A stretch of DNA of 6,748 nucleotides from Phycisphaerae bacterium. GTDB taxonomy: Bacteria; Planctomycetota; Phycisphaerae; Phycisphaerales; SM1A02. A program made the position numbers and the translations under genes. The stretch is taken from NCBI GenBank assembly GCA_002690755.1, contig NZFT01000026.1, positions 26,442 through 33,189 on the forward strand, given 5' to 3'. Positions 1 through 5,424 of the stretch are shown here, in pieces; the stretch's first letter is position 1; each line of letters begins with the position of its first letter. The notes under the pieces are model-generated. The model saw only the letters and a program-made list of their open reading frames with translations. It searched no databases and had not been told where the DNA came from.

Positions 1-1885
1 CGGCGATGGCCGCCGCCCGTCGTCGATCGGCGTCGGTACCGGCCGTCATGAACAACGTGATCGCGCCGCGTACGCGTCGAGAATCGTTCCAAGCACCACG
101 TTCGACGAGATCCACGACCAGCGATTCCGCGGCATTGCGGCGTTCATCCGCCGAGGGGAGCGGACGTCCGTCACCCGGCGTTCGATGAAGTCCGGAGATG
201 GAACGCGCGGCCTGCGCCGTGGCAACGCCGTCACGCAACGCCCCGAATGCCATGACGCCGGCGATCACCACGAAGAGCACGGGGATCACGAGCGAACCTC
301 CACCGGGCCGACCCGCCCCCGTACCGATCCCACGACCCCCGGCCCCCCCGGCACTTGCGAGCAACGCCCAGCATGCGACGAGGGCGCCGGGCTGCCAGAG
401 CAGCATCTCGATCTGGGACTGGGCCACCACGACCCCGACCGCAGCCACGGCGACACCCCGGACGAACCCGTCGGCGAGTCGGGAGGAGACCGACCATGCC
501 GCCACGGCGGTGATCACCGCCGCCAGAATCGCCGCGACCCGGACCGCGAGGCCGTCGCCGAGGAGCGGGCCTTCGACCCAGTCCTGCAGGAGGACCGCGA
601 TCAACGCCATCAGCCCGGCGACCATCGCAAGTGGTGCGCCCAACATCGTTTTCGGGTCTGACCCATCCGAGCCCGGCGCTTCGTGTCGAATCATCACGAG
701 ACCAGCCACACCGAGCCACGCGAAGCCCGAGACGCCCAGACCGGTGATCCAGTCGATGACGACGGAATGCGCGCTCGCCACGCTTTCGGGACTGCGGATC
801 GGCCGCGTCGCGAGGTAGGCATTCTGGAACCCGTCGGGCCCGACGCCCAGCCACGGATGCTCGAGGAACATCGCGACCCCGCCCTGCAGGTAGTGCCACC
901 GGAAGAGCAACGAGCGATCGCCCGCGAAGTCCTCGGGAAGCAGGCCGCGAAACACGATCGCGACGAAGGCGAGCGTGCCGACGGCGAGCAACCACGAACC
1001 CGAACGCCGAAGGAACGCCTCCCGCAGCGGCCCGAGCAGCAGGAGCAGGCCGAGGACGCCGATGGCGGCGGCGGCGATCGCCCCTTTCGATCCGTTCAAT
1101 CCGACCAGCAGCAGGCAGCCGGTGCCGGCGACCCCGAGCATGACGGGCCCGCCCGCGCCTCGATGTTCGCCGGCCCCCAGCTTTCGGGCCGCGACCAGCA
1201 ACCCGATCGCGAGCACCCCGCCGGCCGCGAGCAGCCCGCTCAGGACGTTGGAGAAGCCGATCCATCCGATGGCCTCCGGCTGCCGAAGCCGGCGTTCGTA
1301 GATCAACGCCGCCGGCGAGTCGGCCGACCACCCGCGGGCCGCGAAGATCGCATCCCGGTTCGCGTCGAAGAACGCCACGGTGTCGGGGTGCTCGATGAAG
1401 ACCTGATGCAGCCCGCGTACGACGTTGGCCGCGATCGCGGCGAGCACGATCGCAAGCACCGCCCGACGGATCGACGGCGTCCGGACGAGGTGCGCGAGGG
1501 CGACGCCCGCCGCCACCGCGGCGAACCAGTCGAATCCCCGCCACGCGTCGAGCAGGTCGGACCAGCCGTGCCACACGACCGCCGGAAGCGGAAGCAGGAG
1601 CAGCAGGATCATCAAGCGATCGAGGCCTTGCCGGCGCGACGCGATCGCAAGTCCGATTCCGGCAAGCGCGACGAGGATCGCGTCGAGCAGCAGCGAGCCC
1701 GCGGATCCCACCGCGGGAAACGGGCCTGCGACGCTCGCCGGGTCCACGTCGAAAAGGCGATCGGGCGCGAACGGAACGAGGAGCCGGAGCGAGCCGAGGC
1801 CCGCGATCAGCATGGCGATCACCGCGGGGGCCGTCGTCGCCTCGACGTCCGACGGCCGATCCGGGACGTCCACGCGGCCCGTCAA
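1..1885 (-). CDS. O-antigen ligase / Wzy-type polymerase family membrane protein (3' end outside window)
   Basis: Likely integral inner-membrane enzyme that transfers or polymerises lipid-linked glycan on the periplasmic side (O-antigen ligase or exopolysaccharide polymerase class). It reads from a TTG at 1885 to the left edge without a stop, 628 codons. Many hydrophobic segments are visible (for example LMILLLLLPLPAVVW and VLGLLLLLGPL). The family signature is clear. An SKGAIAA segment corresponds to the usual S-R/K-G. Arg329 lies just before HYLQGG, then HPWLGVGPDGF at 343-353, and AHSVVIDWITGLG at 372-384, whose His373 sits where the conserved periplasmic His of WaaL-type ligases lies. A late QIEMLLWQPG motif is typical of this group. 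After a last membrane segment (LVIPVLFVVIAGVMAF) the chain becomes polar, so a soluble C-terminal part is starting at the edge. The start is chosen because the frame has a stop at 1900-1898, GGAG lies 7 nt before TTG, and TTG overlaps the upstream stop. GTG at 1873 is the alternative. Ligase versus polymerase cannot be decided. Confidence 0.85.
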   Translation of the reverse strand, partial: MTGRVDVPDRPSDVEATTAPAVIAMLIAGLGSLRLLVPFAPDRLFDVDPASVAGPFPAVGSAGSLLLDAILVALAGIGLAIASRRQGLDRLMILLLLLPLPAVVWHGWSDLLDAWRGFDWFAAVAAGVALAHLVRTPSIRRAVLAIVLAAIAANVVRGLHQVFIEHPDTVAFFDANRDAIFAARGWSADSPAALIYERRLRQPEAIGWIGFSNVLSGLLAAGGVLAIGLLVAARKLGAGEHRGAGGPVMLGVAGTGCLLLVGLNGSKGAIAAAAIGVLGLLLLLGPLREAFLRRSGSWLLAVGTLAFVAIVFRGLLPEDFAGDRSLLFRWHYLQGGVAMFLEHPWLGVGPDGFQNAYLATRPIRSPESVASAHSVVIDWITGLGVSGFAWLGVAGLVMIRHEAPGSDGSDPKTMLGAPLAMVAGLMALIAVLLQDWVEGPLLGDGLAVRVAAILAAVITAVAAWSVSSRLADGFVRGVAVAAVGVVVAQSQIEMLLWQPGALVACWALLASAGGAGGRGIGTGAGRPGGGSLVIPVLFVVIAGVMAFGALRDGVATAQAARSISGLHRTPGDGRPLPSADERRNAAESLVVDLVERGAWNDSRRVRGAITLFMTAGTDADRRRAAAIA

Positions 1886-3018
1886 CCGCCGACTCCGTCA
1901 CGTCGACGCCGGGCGCCGGATTCGAGCAGCCCGAGGACCAGCAGGATCGACGCGGTCTGCGCCCCGATCATCACCGCCTGCCACGGCTGCACGGAGCCGA
2001 GGACGATGCCCCCGATCCCGGTCGCGGCGGAAAGCCCCCAGATGACCAGCACCGCGGACCGACGCGACAGGCCGAGCCCCACGAGCCGGTGCGACAGATG
2101 CTGTTGATCGCCGACCAGCGGACTGCGTCCCTGCCGGATCCGGATCAGGCTGACCGACACGAGGTCGTAGATGGGAATCGCGAGCACGATCACCGGCATG
2201 AGCACGCCGTACCACGCGCTGCCGAGTGCGAAGTCGGGATCCGCGGTGTCGACGAAGGTGGTTCGAACGGTCAGCGTCGCGAGCAGCCAGCCGATGACCA
2301 GCGAGCCGCCGTCGCCGAGGAAGATCCGCGCCGGCGGGACGTTGTAGACGAGGAAGCCCATGAGGCCGCCGCAGAGCAGCCCGAAGGCGGCGGCGGTGAA
2401 CCACTGCCCGTTGATGATGGTGGCCGCCATGAAGATCGCGGCCGCAATCGCGGCGACGCCCCCCGCCAGACCATCCATGTTGTCGAGGAAGTTGATCGCG
2501 TTGCAGATCACCACGATCCAGGCCACGGTGAGCGTCGCGGACAGGGCCATCCCCGCCCCGCCGAAGGCGTCGAGCACGGTGAAGAGCCGGAGCCCGCCGA
2601 TCACCACGACCGCTGCGGCCACCCCGAGCTGGACGAAGAGCTTCGGGAGCGGTGGAAGCGCCCGACGATCGTCATAGAGACCGACCGCGTGCATGACGAG
2701 GCCGCCGATCACGATGGTCCACCAGGCCGCCCGCTCGCTGTCGAGCCGACCCGCGAACGAATCCGCGGTGACCCCGAACGAACCGAGCATGCCCGGCGCG
2801 AACGCGAGCACGATCAGGCCGATCGCGAGCGGCCCCAGCGTCGCGGACGCGATCGCGATCCCGCCGATGTTGGGAACCGCTCGGAGCGTCTTGGCGTGTC
2901 CCGCCGTGCCCTGCGAATCCAGCGTCCCGGCACGTCGACCGATCCGGATCAGCAGGGCGGTGAGCGGCGCGGCGATCAGAAAACCGAACGGGATGGAGAA
3001 GAGGGTCGGTCCGAGCAT
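1882..3018 (-). CDS. WecA/MraY-family polyprenyl-phosphate glycosyl-1-phosphate transferase
   Basis: Predicted multi-pass inner-membrane enzyme that moves a sugar-1-phosphate from a UDP-sugar onto undecaprenyl phosphate, the first lipid-linked step of O-antigen, teichoic-acid-like or exopolysaccharide synthesis. It has 378 residues, normal for WecA/TagO proteins. Family motifs appear in order: VPNIGG at 48-53, Mg-binding YDDR with Asp116/Asp117, NAINFLDNMDGLAGG at 173-187, FLGDGGS at 233-239, and the cytoplasmic loop GDQQHLSHRL at 303-312. The NMDGLAG and QH-x-x-HRL forms resemble WecA/TagO rather than peptidoglycan MraY, and no mur genes are nearby. The middle His of the HxHH loop is Ser309. 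The start at 3018 puts the first membrane helix (FSIPFGFLIAAPLTALLI) at the N-terminus. An ATG at 3084 would add 22 non-membrane residues and run across the divergent promoters, so I reject it. It is first gene of a two-gene unit with the ligase, with a 4-base overlap. The sugar substrate is unknown. Confidence 0.9.
   Translation of the reverse strand: MLGPTLFSIPFGFLIAAPLTALLIRIGRRAGTLDSQGTAGHAKTLRAVPNIGGIAIASATLGPLAIGLIVLAFAPGMLGSFGVTADSFAGRLDSERAAWWTIVIGGLVMHAVGLYDDRRALPPLPKLFVQLGVAAAVVVIGGLRLFTVLDAFGGAGMALSATLTVAWIVVICNAINFLDNMDGLAGGVAAIAAAIFMAATIINGQWFTAAAFGLLCGGLMGFLVYNVPPARIFLGDGGSLVIGWLLATLTVRTTFVDTADPDFALGSAWYGVLMPVIVLAIPIYDLVSVSLIRIRQGRSPLVGDQQHLSHRLVGLGLSRRSAVLVIWGLSAATGIGGIVLGSVQPWQAVMIGAQTASILLVLGLLESGARRRRDGVGG
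1883..1896 (-). promoter_or_regulatory. Shine-Dalgarno and TTGA stop/start overlap coupling the ligase to the transferase
   Basis: On the minus strand GGAG (1896-1893) is followed by 7 nt and then TTG (1885-1883). Its last two bases are shared with the TGA stop (1884-1882) of the upstream transferase. This spacing is ideal for ribosome binding and implies translational coupling or re-initiation. It is the main reason for choosing this rare start codon over the GTG at 1873. Confidence 0.6.
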
Positions 3019-3024
3019 CCGTGC

Positions 3025-3030
3025 ATGGTA
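3025..3030 (-). promoter_or_regulatory. -10-like TACCAT box placed for a leaderless start of the wecA-like gene
   Basis: On the minus strand TACCAT is followed by 6 nt (GCACGG) and then the ATG at 3018. If its last T is at -7, transcription would begin at the A of the start codon. No recognisable -35 hexamer lies 17 bp upstream. The only purine-rich stretch (GGCGGA) is 12 nt from the ATG, too far for a good ribosome binding site. Confidence 0.45.
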
Positions 3031-3050
3031 TCCGCCCGGCCAACCCGACC

Positions 3051-3063
3051 CTCGTGCCACGAG
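3051..3063. promoter_or_regulatory. 13-bp perfect palindrome in the divergent promoter region
   Basis: CTCGTG-C-CACGAG is a perfect 6-bp inverted repeat around one central base. It is flanked by GACC on the left and, two bases out, GGTC on the right. It sits in the 68-bp gap between the divergent wecA-like and LOG genes, and covers or touches where the -35 elements of both predicted promoters would lie. This suggests an operator acting on both directions, but no regulator gene is visible in the window. Confidence 0.4.
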
Positions 3064-3072
3064 CCGGTCCGC

Positions 3073-3078
3073 TACCCT
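3073..3078 (+). promoter_or_regulatory. -10-like TACCCT box just upstream of the LOG gene
   Basis: TACCCT ends 8 nt before the ATG at 3087, which predicts a transcript with a leader of about 2 nt. No Shine-Dalgarno sequence is present in the preceding 20 bases. There is no consensus -35. Confidence 0.45.
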
Positions 3079-3086
3079 GTCCATTC

Positions 3087-3683
3087 ATGAAATTCGTCGC
3101 CGTCTACTGTTCCAGTTCCTCCTCCCTCGACCCCCACTTCACCCGGACCGCCGAGATCGTCGGCCGGGAGATCGCGGCCCGGGGCCGCACCCTCGTCTAC
3201 GGCGGCGGCTCGACCGGCCTGATGGGCGACGTGGCCCGCGCCTGCGCCGCCGCGGGCGGCGAGGTCGTCGGCGTCATCACGAACCATCTCGCGACCCTCG
3301 AAGTCGCGTTCGACGGATGCACCGAACTCGTCACCGTCGAGACGATGCGGGAACGGAAGCGGATCATGGTCGAACGCGGGGACGCGTTCCTGGTTCTTCC
3401 CGGCGGTCTGGGGACGTACGAGGAACTCTTCGAGACCCTCGTGGGTCGGTTGCTTTCCGAACACGACAAGCCCATGGGGATCGTGAACGACCACGGGTAC
3501 TTCGACCCGCTCCTCGCGATGATCGAGCACGGCATCGAACAGAAGTTCATTCGACCGGCGATTCGCCAGCTGCTCGCGATCGACCGTGATCCCATCAAGG
3601 TGCTGCACGATCTCGCGACGGACAAGGGCCACGGACTGTCGCAGTCCGACCTGATCCCCCCGCTCGCCGAACTGGAGACCTGA
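3087..3683 (+). CDS. LOG-family protein (TIGR00730 type), predicted nucleoside-monophosphate phosphoribohydrolase
   Basis: Cytoplasmic Rossmann-fold protein of the LOG (Lonely Guy) family. Characterised members cleave nucleoside 5'-monophosphates, including cytokinin riboside monophosphates, to the free base plus ribose 5-phosphate. It has 198 residues, the usual length for the short LOG class. The N-terminus MKFVAVYCSSSSS is the expected first beta strand and loop. YGGGSTGLMG at 38-47 is the nucleotide-binding glycine motif. MRERKRIM at 87-94 carries the conserved Arg and Lys. PGGLGTYEE at 105-113 is the family's catalytic PGGxGTxxE signature. No extra domain is seen. ATG 3087 is chosen because it gives the standard N-terminus. 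An in-frame ATG at 3021 would add 22 unrelated residues across the promoter region. The gene is divergent from the wecA-like gene and 52 nt before lpxI. Its natural substrate in this organism is not known; general nucleotide salvage or detoxification is more likely than hormone synthesis. Confidence 0.92.
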   Translation: MKFVAVYCSSSSSLDPHFTRTAEIVGREIAARGRTLVYGGGSTGLMGDVARACAAAGGEVVGVITNHLATLEVAFDGCTELVTVETMRERKRIMVERGDAFLVLPGGLGTYEELFETLVGRLLSEHDKPMGIVNDHGYFDPLLAMIEHGIEQKFIRPAIRQLLAIDRDPIKVLHDLATDKGHGLSQSDLIPPLAELET

Positions 3684-3689
3684 TCCGGC

Positions 3690-3715
3690 CGGTTCCCGCC
3701 GACGACGCGGGACCG
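3690..3715 (+). other. Imperfect hairpin between the LOG gene and lpxI
   Basis: TCCCGC (3694-3699) pairs with GCGGGA (3707-3712) around a 7-nt loop. Three more pairs form outside a bulged T at 3693. It starts 7 nt after the LOG stop and ends 9 nt before the lpxI -10-like box. No T-run follows, so it is not a classical intrinsic terminator. It could stabilise or attenuate the LOG transcript. Confidence 0.3.
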
Positions 3716-3723
3716 ACCGCCGG

Positions 3724-3729
3724 TACGCT
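3724..3729 (+). promoter_or_regulatory. -10-like TACGCT box placed for a leaderless lpxI transcript
   Basis: TACGCT is followed by exactly 6 nt (TCCCCC) and the ATG at 3736. A start point at the A of ATG is predicted, the same geometry as at the wecA-like gene. The stretch before ATG is pyrimidine-rich with no Shine-Dalgarno. No clear -35 is seen. Confidence 0.45.
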
Positions 3730-3735
3730 TCCCCC

Positions 3736-4623
3736 ATGGACGCCACCGCGATCATCGCCGGCCAGGGCGACCTGCCGCGACTCACCGCCGAAGGGGTGCG
3801 TGCGGCGGGGCGACGAGTGATCGGCCTCGGCCTTCGCGGCATGTACGACCCGGCCTTTCCCGCCTCGTGCGACGAATTCCGCGAAGTGGGCTTCCTGCGA
3901 CCGACCGGCTGGGTGCGGGCCGCGAAGCGGGCGGGCTGCGGGGACTCCATCCTGATCGGCCGGGTCGGCAAGAACGTGATGCATCGCCGACGCTTCAAGC
4001 TCGAGATGCTCCGGGAGATCCCCGACCTGTTCGTCATCGATCTCTGGTATCGGAAGTTGCGGTTCGATCGCCGCTCCGCCACACTTCTGAAGACCCTCGC
4101 CGACCAGCTCAACGCTCGCGGACTCAATCTCGTGGATTCCACCACCTATCTCCGGGAACACCTCGCCACCGCCGGCGTCTGCACGACGCGACGGCCCACC
4201 GCCGACGAAGCCGGCGACGTCGAGTTCGGCTGGCCGCTCCTCACGCGTACCAGCGAACTCGAGATCGGCCAGGCGATCGCGGTCCGCCAGCGCGACGTGA
4301 TCAGCGTGGAGGCGGTCGAGGGCACCGATCGGATGATCGCCCGCACCGCCGAACTCTGCCCCCGCGGCGGCTGGACGCTCCTCAAGACCGCGTCGCCGAC
4401 CCACGACACCCGCTCGGACGTGCCCACGATCGGCGAACGAACCATCCGCAACGCCGCCGAGGCGGGGTGCACCTGCATCGCGCTGGGCGCCGGACGCGTG
4501 ATCCTCGCGGATCGTCCGAAGGTGATCGCCGCCGCGGACGCGGCGGGCATCGCGATCGTCGGAATCGGCGAGGCCCCGGAGGCCTCGGGCCCCACCCCGC
4601 CCGAGCCCGGAACCGACGGGTGA
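3736..4623 (+). CDS. lpxI: LpxI, UDP-2,3-diacylglucosamine pyrophosphatase (DUF1009)
   Basis: Predicted cytoplasmic or peripheral-membrane enzyme that hydrolyses UDP-2,3-diacylglucosamine to lipid X (2,3-diacylglucosamine 1-phosphate) and UMP, a lipid A pathway step done by LpxH in enterobacteria. It has 295 residues, slightly longer than the roughly 280 usual for LpxI. The N-terminal domain begins AIIAGQGDLPRL, matching the family's LIAGxGxLP start. A linker follows at about 130-140. The C-terminal DUF1009 domain carries LEIGQAIAVRQRDVISVEAVEGTDRM (EGTD at 195-198), a TASPTHDTRSDVPTIG segment with Asp228 at the position of the essential Asp of Caulobacter LpxI, and the late RVILADRPKVIAAADAAGI stretch. 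The last 18 or so residues are Pro/Gly-rich and probably disordered. The ATG is preceded by a leaderless-type -10 box. The gene overlaps the next by 4 bases. Its presence implies the organism makes lipid A, in keeping with the divergent O-antigen-type genes. Confidence 0.92.
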   Translation: MDATAIIAGQGDLPRLTAEGVRAAGRRVIGLGLRGMYDPAFPASCDEFREVGFLRPTGWVRAAKRAGCGDSILIGRVGKNVMHRRRFKLEMLREIPDLFVIDLWYRKLRFDRRSATLLKTLADQLNARGLNLVDSTTYLREHLATAGVCTTRRPTADEAGDVEFGWPLLTRTSELEIGQAIAVRQRDVISVEAVEGTDRMIARTAELCPRGGWTLLKTASPTHDTRSDVPTIGERTIRNAAEAGCTCIALGAGRVILADRPKVIAAADAAGIAIVGIGEAPEASGPTPPEPGTDG

Positions 4624-5237
4624 CGGACGCCGCGGGATCCGAACGCCGCTTCGCGAGTCGCGCGGGACTGAAGCTCGAACACGGTCTCGATGCGTTCGAA
4701 CTCGACGTGACGGGGTTCCGCTGCGCGGACTTCGGCGCGAACGTCGGTGGATTCACGGACTGCCTCCTGCAACGCGGCGCATCTCGAGTGGTGGCGATCG
4801 ATACCGGCCGAGGCGTACTCGCCTGGCCGCTCCGGCAGGACGCCCGGGTCGAGACCCGGGAACGGACGAACGCCCTTCACGACGATCCACCGGAGGGCGG
4901 CGTCGACCTCGTGGTGATCGATCTCGCCTGGACCCCGCAGCGACTGGCGATCCCGGCGGCGCTGCGGTGGCTCGACCCCGCCGGGGCGCGCCGGATCCTC
5001 ACGCTCGTGAAGCCCCACTACGAGCTCGCGCCGGACGAGAAGGACCTCCTCGACCGGGGGTTTCTTCCGCAGGAACACGCGCCTCGGGTCCTCGAGGCGG
5101 TACTTCAGACGATGCCGGAGCTGGGTGCGGAGGTTCTCGGCGCCTCCGCTTCGCCCCTCGTGGGGGGCAAGACCGCGAAGCGTCGCGGGGTCCCGGGCAA
5201 CATCGAGTACGTCGCGCTGCTCGCCCCGTCGACGTGA
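4620..5237 (+). CDS. TlyA/FtsJ-like SAM-dependent 2'-O-methyltransferase without S4 domain
   Basis: Predicted cytoplasmic RNA ribose 2'-O-methyltransferase of the RrmJ/FtsJ fold, closest to TlyA. TlyA methylates cytidines of 16S and/or 23S rRNA in characterised members. The 205 residues start almost directly at the TlyA methylase core: SRAGLKLEHGLDAF at 13-26, SAM motif DFGANVGGFTDCLLQRGA at 37-54, VVAIDTGRGVLAWPLR at 57-72, then RVETRERTNAL. The K-D-K-E catalytic tetrad of FtsJ enzymes is complete: Lys18, Asp101 (VVIDLAW), Lys131 (TLVKPHYEL) and Glu196 (GNIEYVALL). The roughly 60-residue N-terminal S4 RNA-binding domain of ordinary TlyA is absent, and the frame upstream encodes only lpxI in another phase. 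GTG 4620 is chosen because GTGA overlaps the lpxI stop and GGAA lies 7 nt before it. The substrate is inferred; a non-ribosomal RNA or a different rRNA site is possible. Confidence 0.85.
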   Translation: MTDAAGSERRFASRAGLKLEHGLDAFELDVTGFRCADFGANVGGFTDCLLQRGASRVVAIDTGRGVLAWPLRQDARVETRERTNALHDDPPEGGVDLVVIDLAWTPQRLAIPAALRWLDPAGARRILTLVKPHYELAPDEKDLLDRGFLPQEHAPRVLEAVLQTMPELGAEVLGASASPLVGGKTAKRRGVPGNIEYVALLAPST

Positions 5238-5296
5238 CCGCATCGTCTTCCTTCCCGACCGCCGGAAAACCCGCGTGAAACCTCCGATCGAAGGCG

Positions 5297-5329
5297 ACCG
5301 GAAGACCCCGCGGAGGGGTTGTTTCCGGT
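5297..5329 (+). other. Imperfect hairpin overlapping the gyrA -10-like box
   Basis: ACCGGAA (5297-5303) pairs with TTCCGGT (5323-5329), and inside it ACCCC (5305-5309) pairs with GGGGT (5315-5319) around loop GCGGA. A small asymmetric internal loop lies between the two stems. No T-run follows, so terminator function for the lpxI-methyltransferase unit is only possible. Its right arm abuts TAGAAT. Confidence 0.35.
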
Positions 5330-5350
5330 AGAATTCGGCGTCCGGAAAAC

Positions 5351-5375
5351 CCTTCGCCGGCGAGCCCGCCGAAGG
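5351..5375 (+). other. 25-nt hairpin in the predicted gyrA leader
   Basis: CCTTCG-C-CGG pairs with CCG-C-CGAAGG around a CGAGC loop, giving 6 + 3 pairs with one symmetric C-C mismatch. It lies downstream of the -10-like box, so it would be in the gyrA 5' leader about 50 nt before the start codon. It is followed by a C-run, not a T-run. Function unknown. Confidence 0.35.
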
Positions 5376-5424
5376 ACTCCCCCCCCGTCTTTCCGACGAC
5401 CTTTCGAGAGCAGCGACGACCCGC

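Larger units (their letters stand above)
5238..5424 (+). promoter_or_regulatory. gyrA upstream region: three CCGGAARACCC repeats, -10-like box, two hairpins
   Basis: A 187-bp gap without a plausible gene. CCGGAAAACCC occurs at 5262-5272 and again at 5342-5352, with a one-base variant CCGGAAGACCC at 5298-5308 and the reverse half-site TTTCCGG at 5322-5328. TAGAAT at 5329-5334 is a fair -10 box without a clear -35. It would give a leader of about 85 nt for gyrA, unlike the leaderless geometry of other genes here. A run of eight C lies at 5379-5386. The repeats surround the putative promoter, so an operator role is plausible. Confidence 0.4.

Noticed and set aside
231..1901. 556-codon minus-strand open frame beginning at GTG 1901
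   Set aside because: The translation is Arg/Gly/Pro-rich without any family motif; the neighbouring minus frame from TTG 1885 encodes the convincing O-antigen ligase, so this is its shadow.
683..2107. 474-codon plus-strand open frame opposite the ligase gene
   Set aside because: Highly charged, low-complexity translation rich in Arg, Asp and Glu, antisense to a well-supported membrane protein; an artefact of GC-rich codon use.
3021..3084. Longer starts for the LOG gene (ATG 3021) and the wecA-like gene (ATG 3084)
   Set aside because: Both would add 22 atypical residues and make the two divergent genes overlap across their own promoters; the inner ATGs give standard N-termini and fit the -10-like boxes.
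2089..3090. 333-codon plus-strand open frame opposite the wecA-like gene
   Set aside because: Charged, motif-free translation exactly antisense to the transferase, whose motifs are clear.
3690..3715. Intrinsic terminator after the LOG gene
   Set aside because: The hairpin is imperfect and no T-run follows, so I list it only as a hairpin.
3867..4619. In-frame extension of the methyltransferase frame 251 codons upstream, possibly a missing S4 domain
   Set aside because: This part is the shifted frame of lpxI, Arg-rich and without S4 features; the GTGA overlap start is far better.
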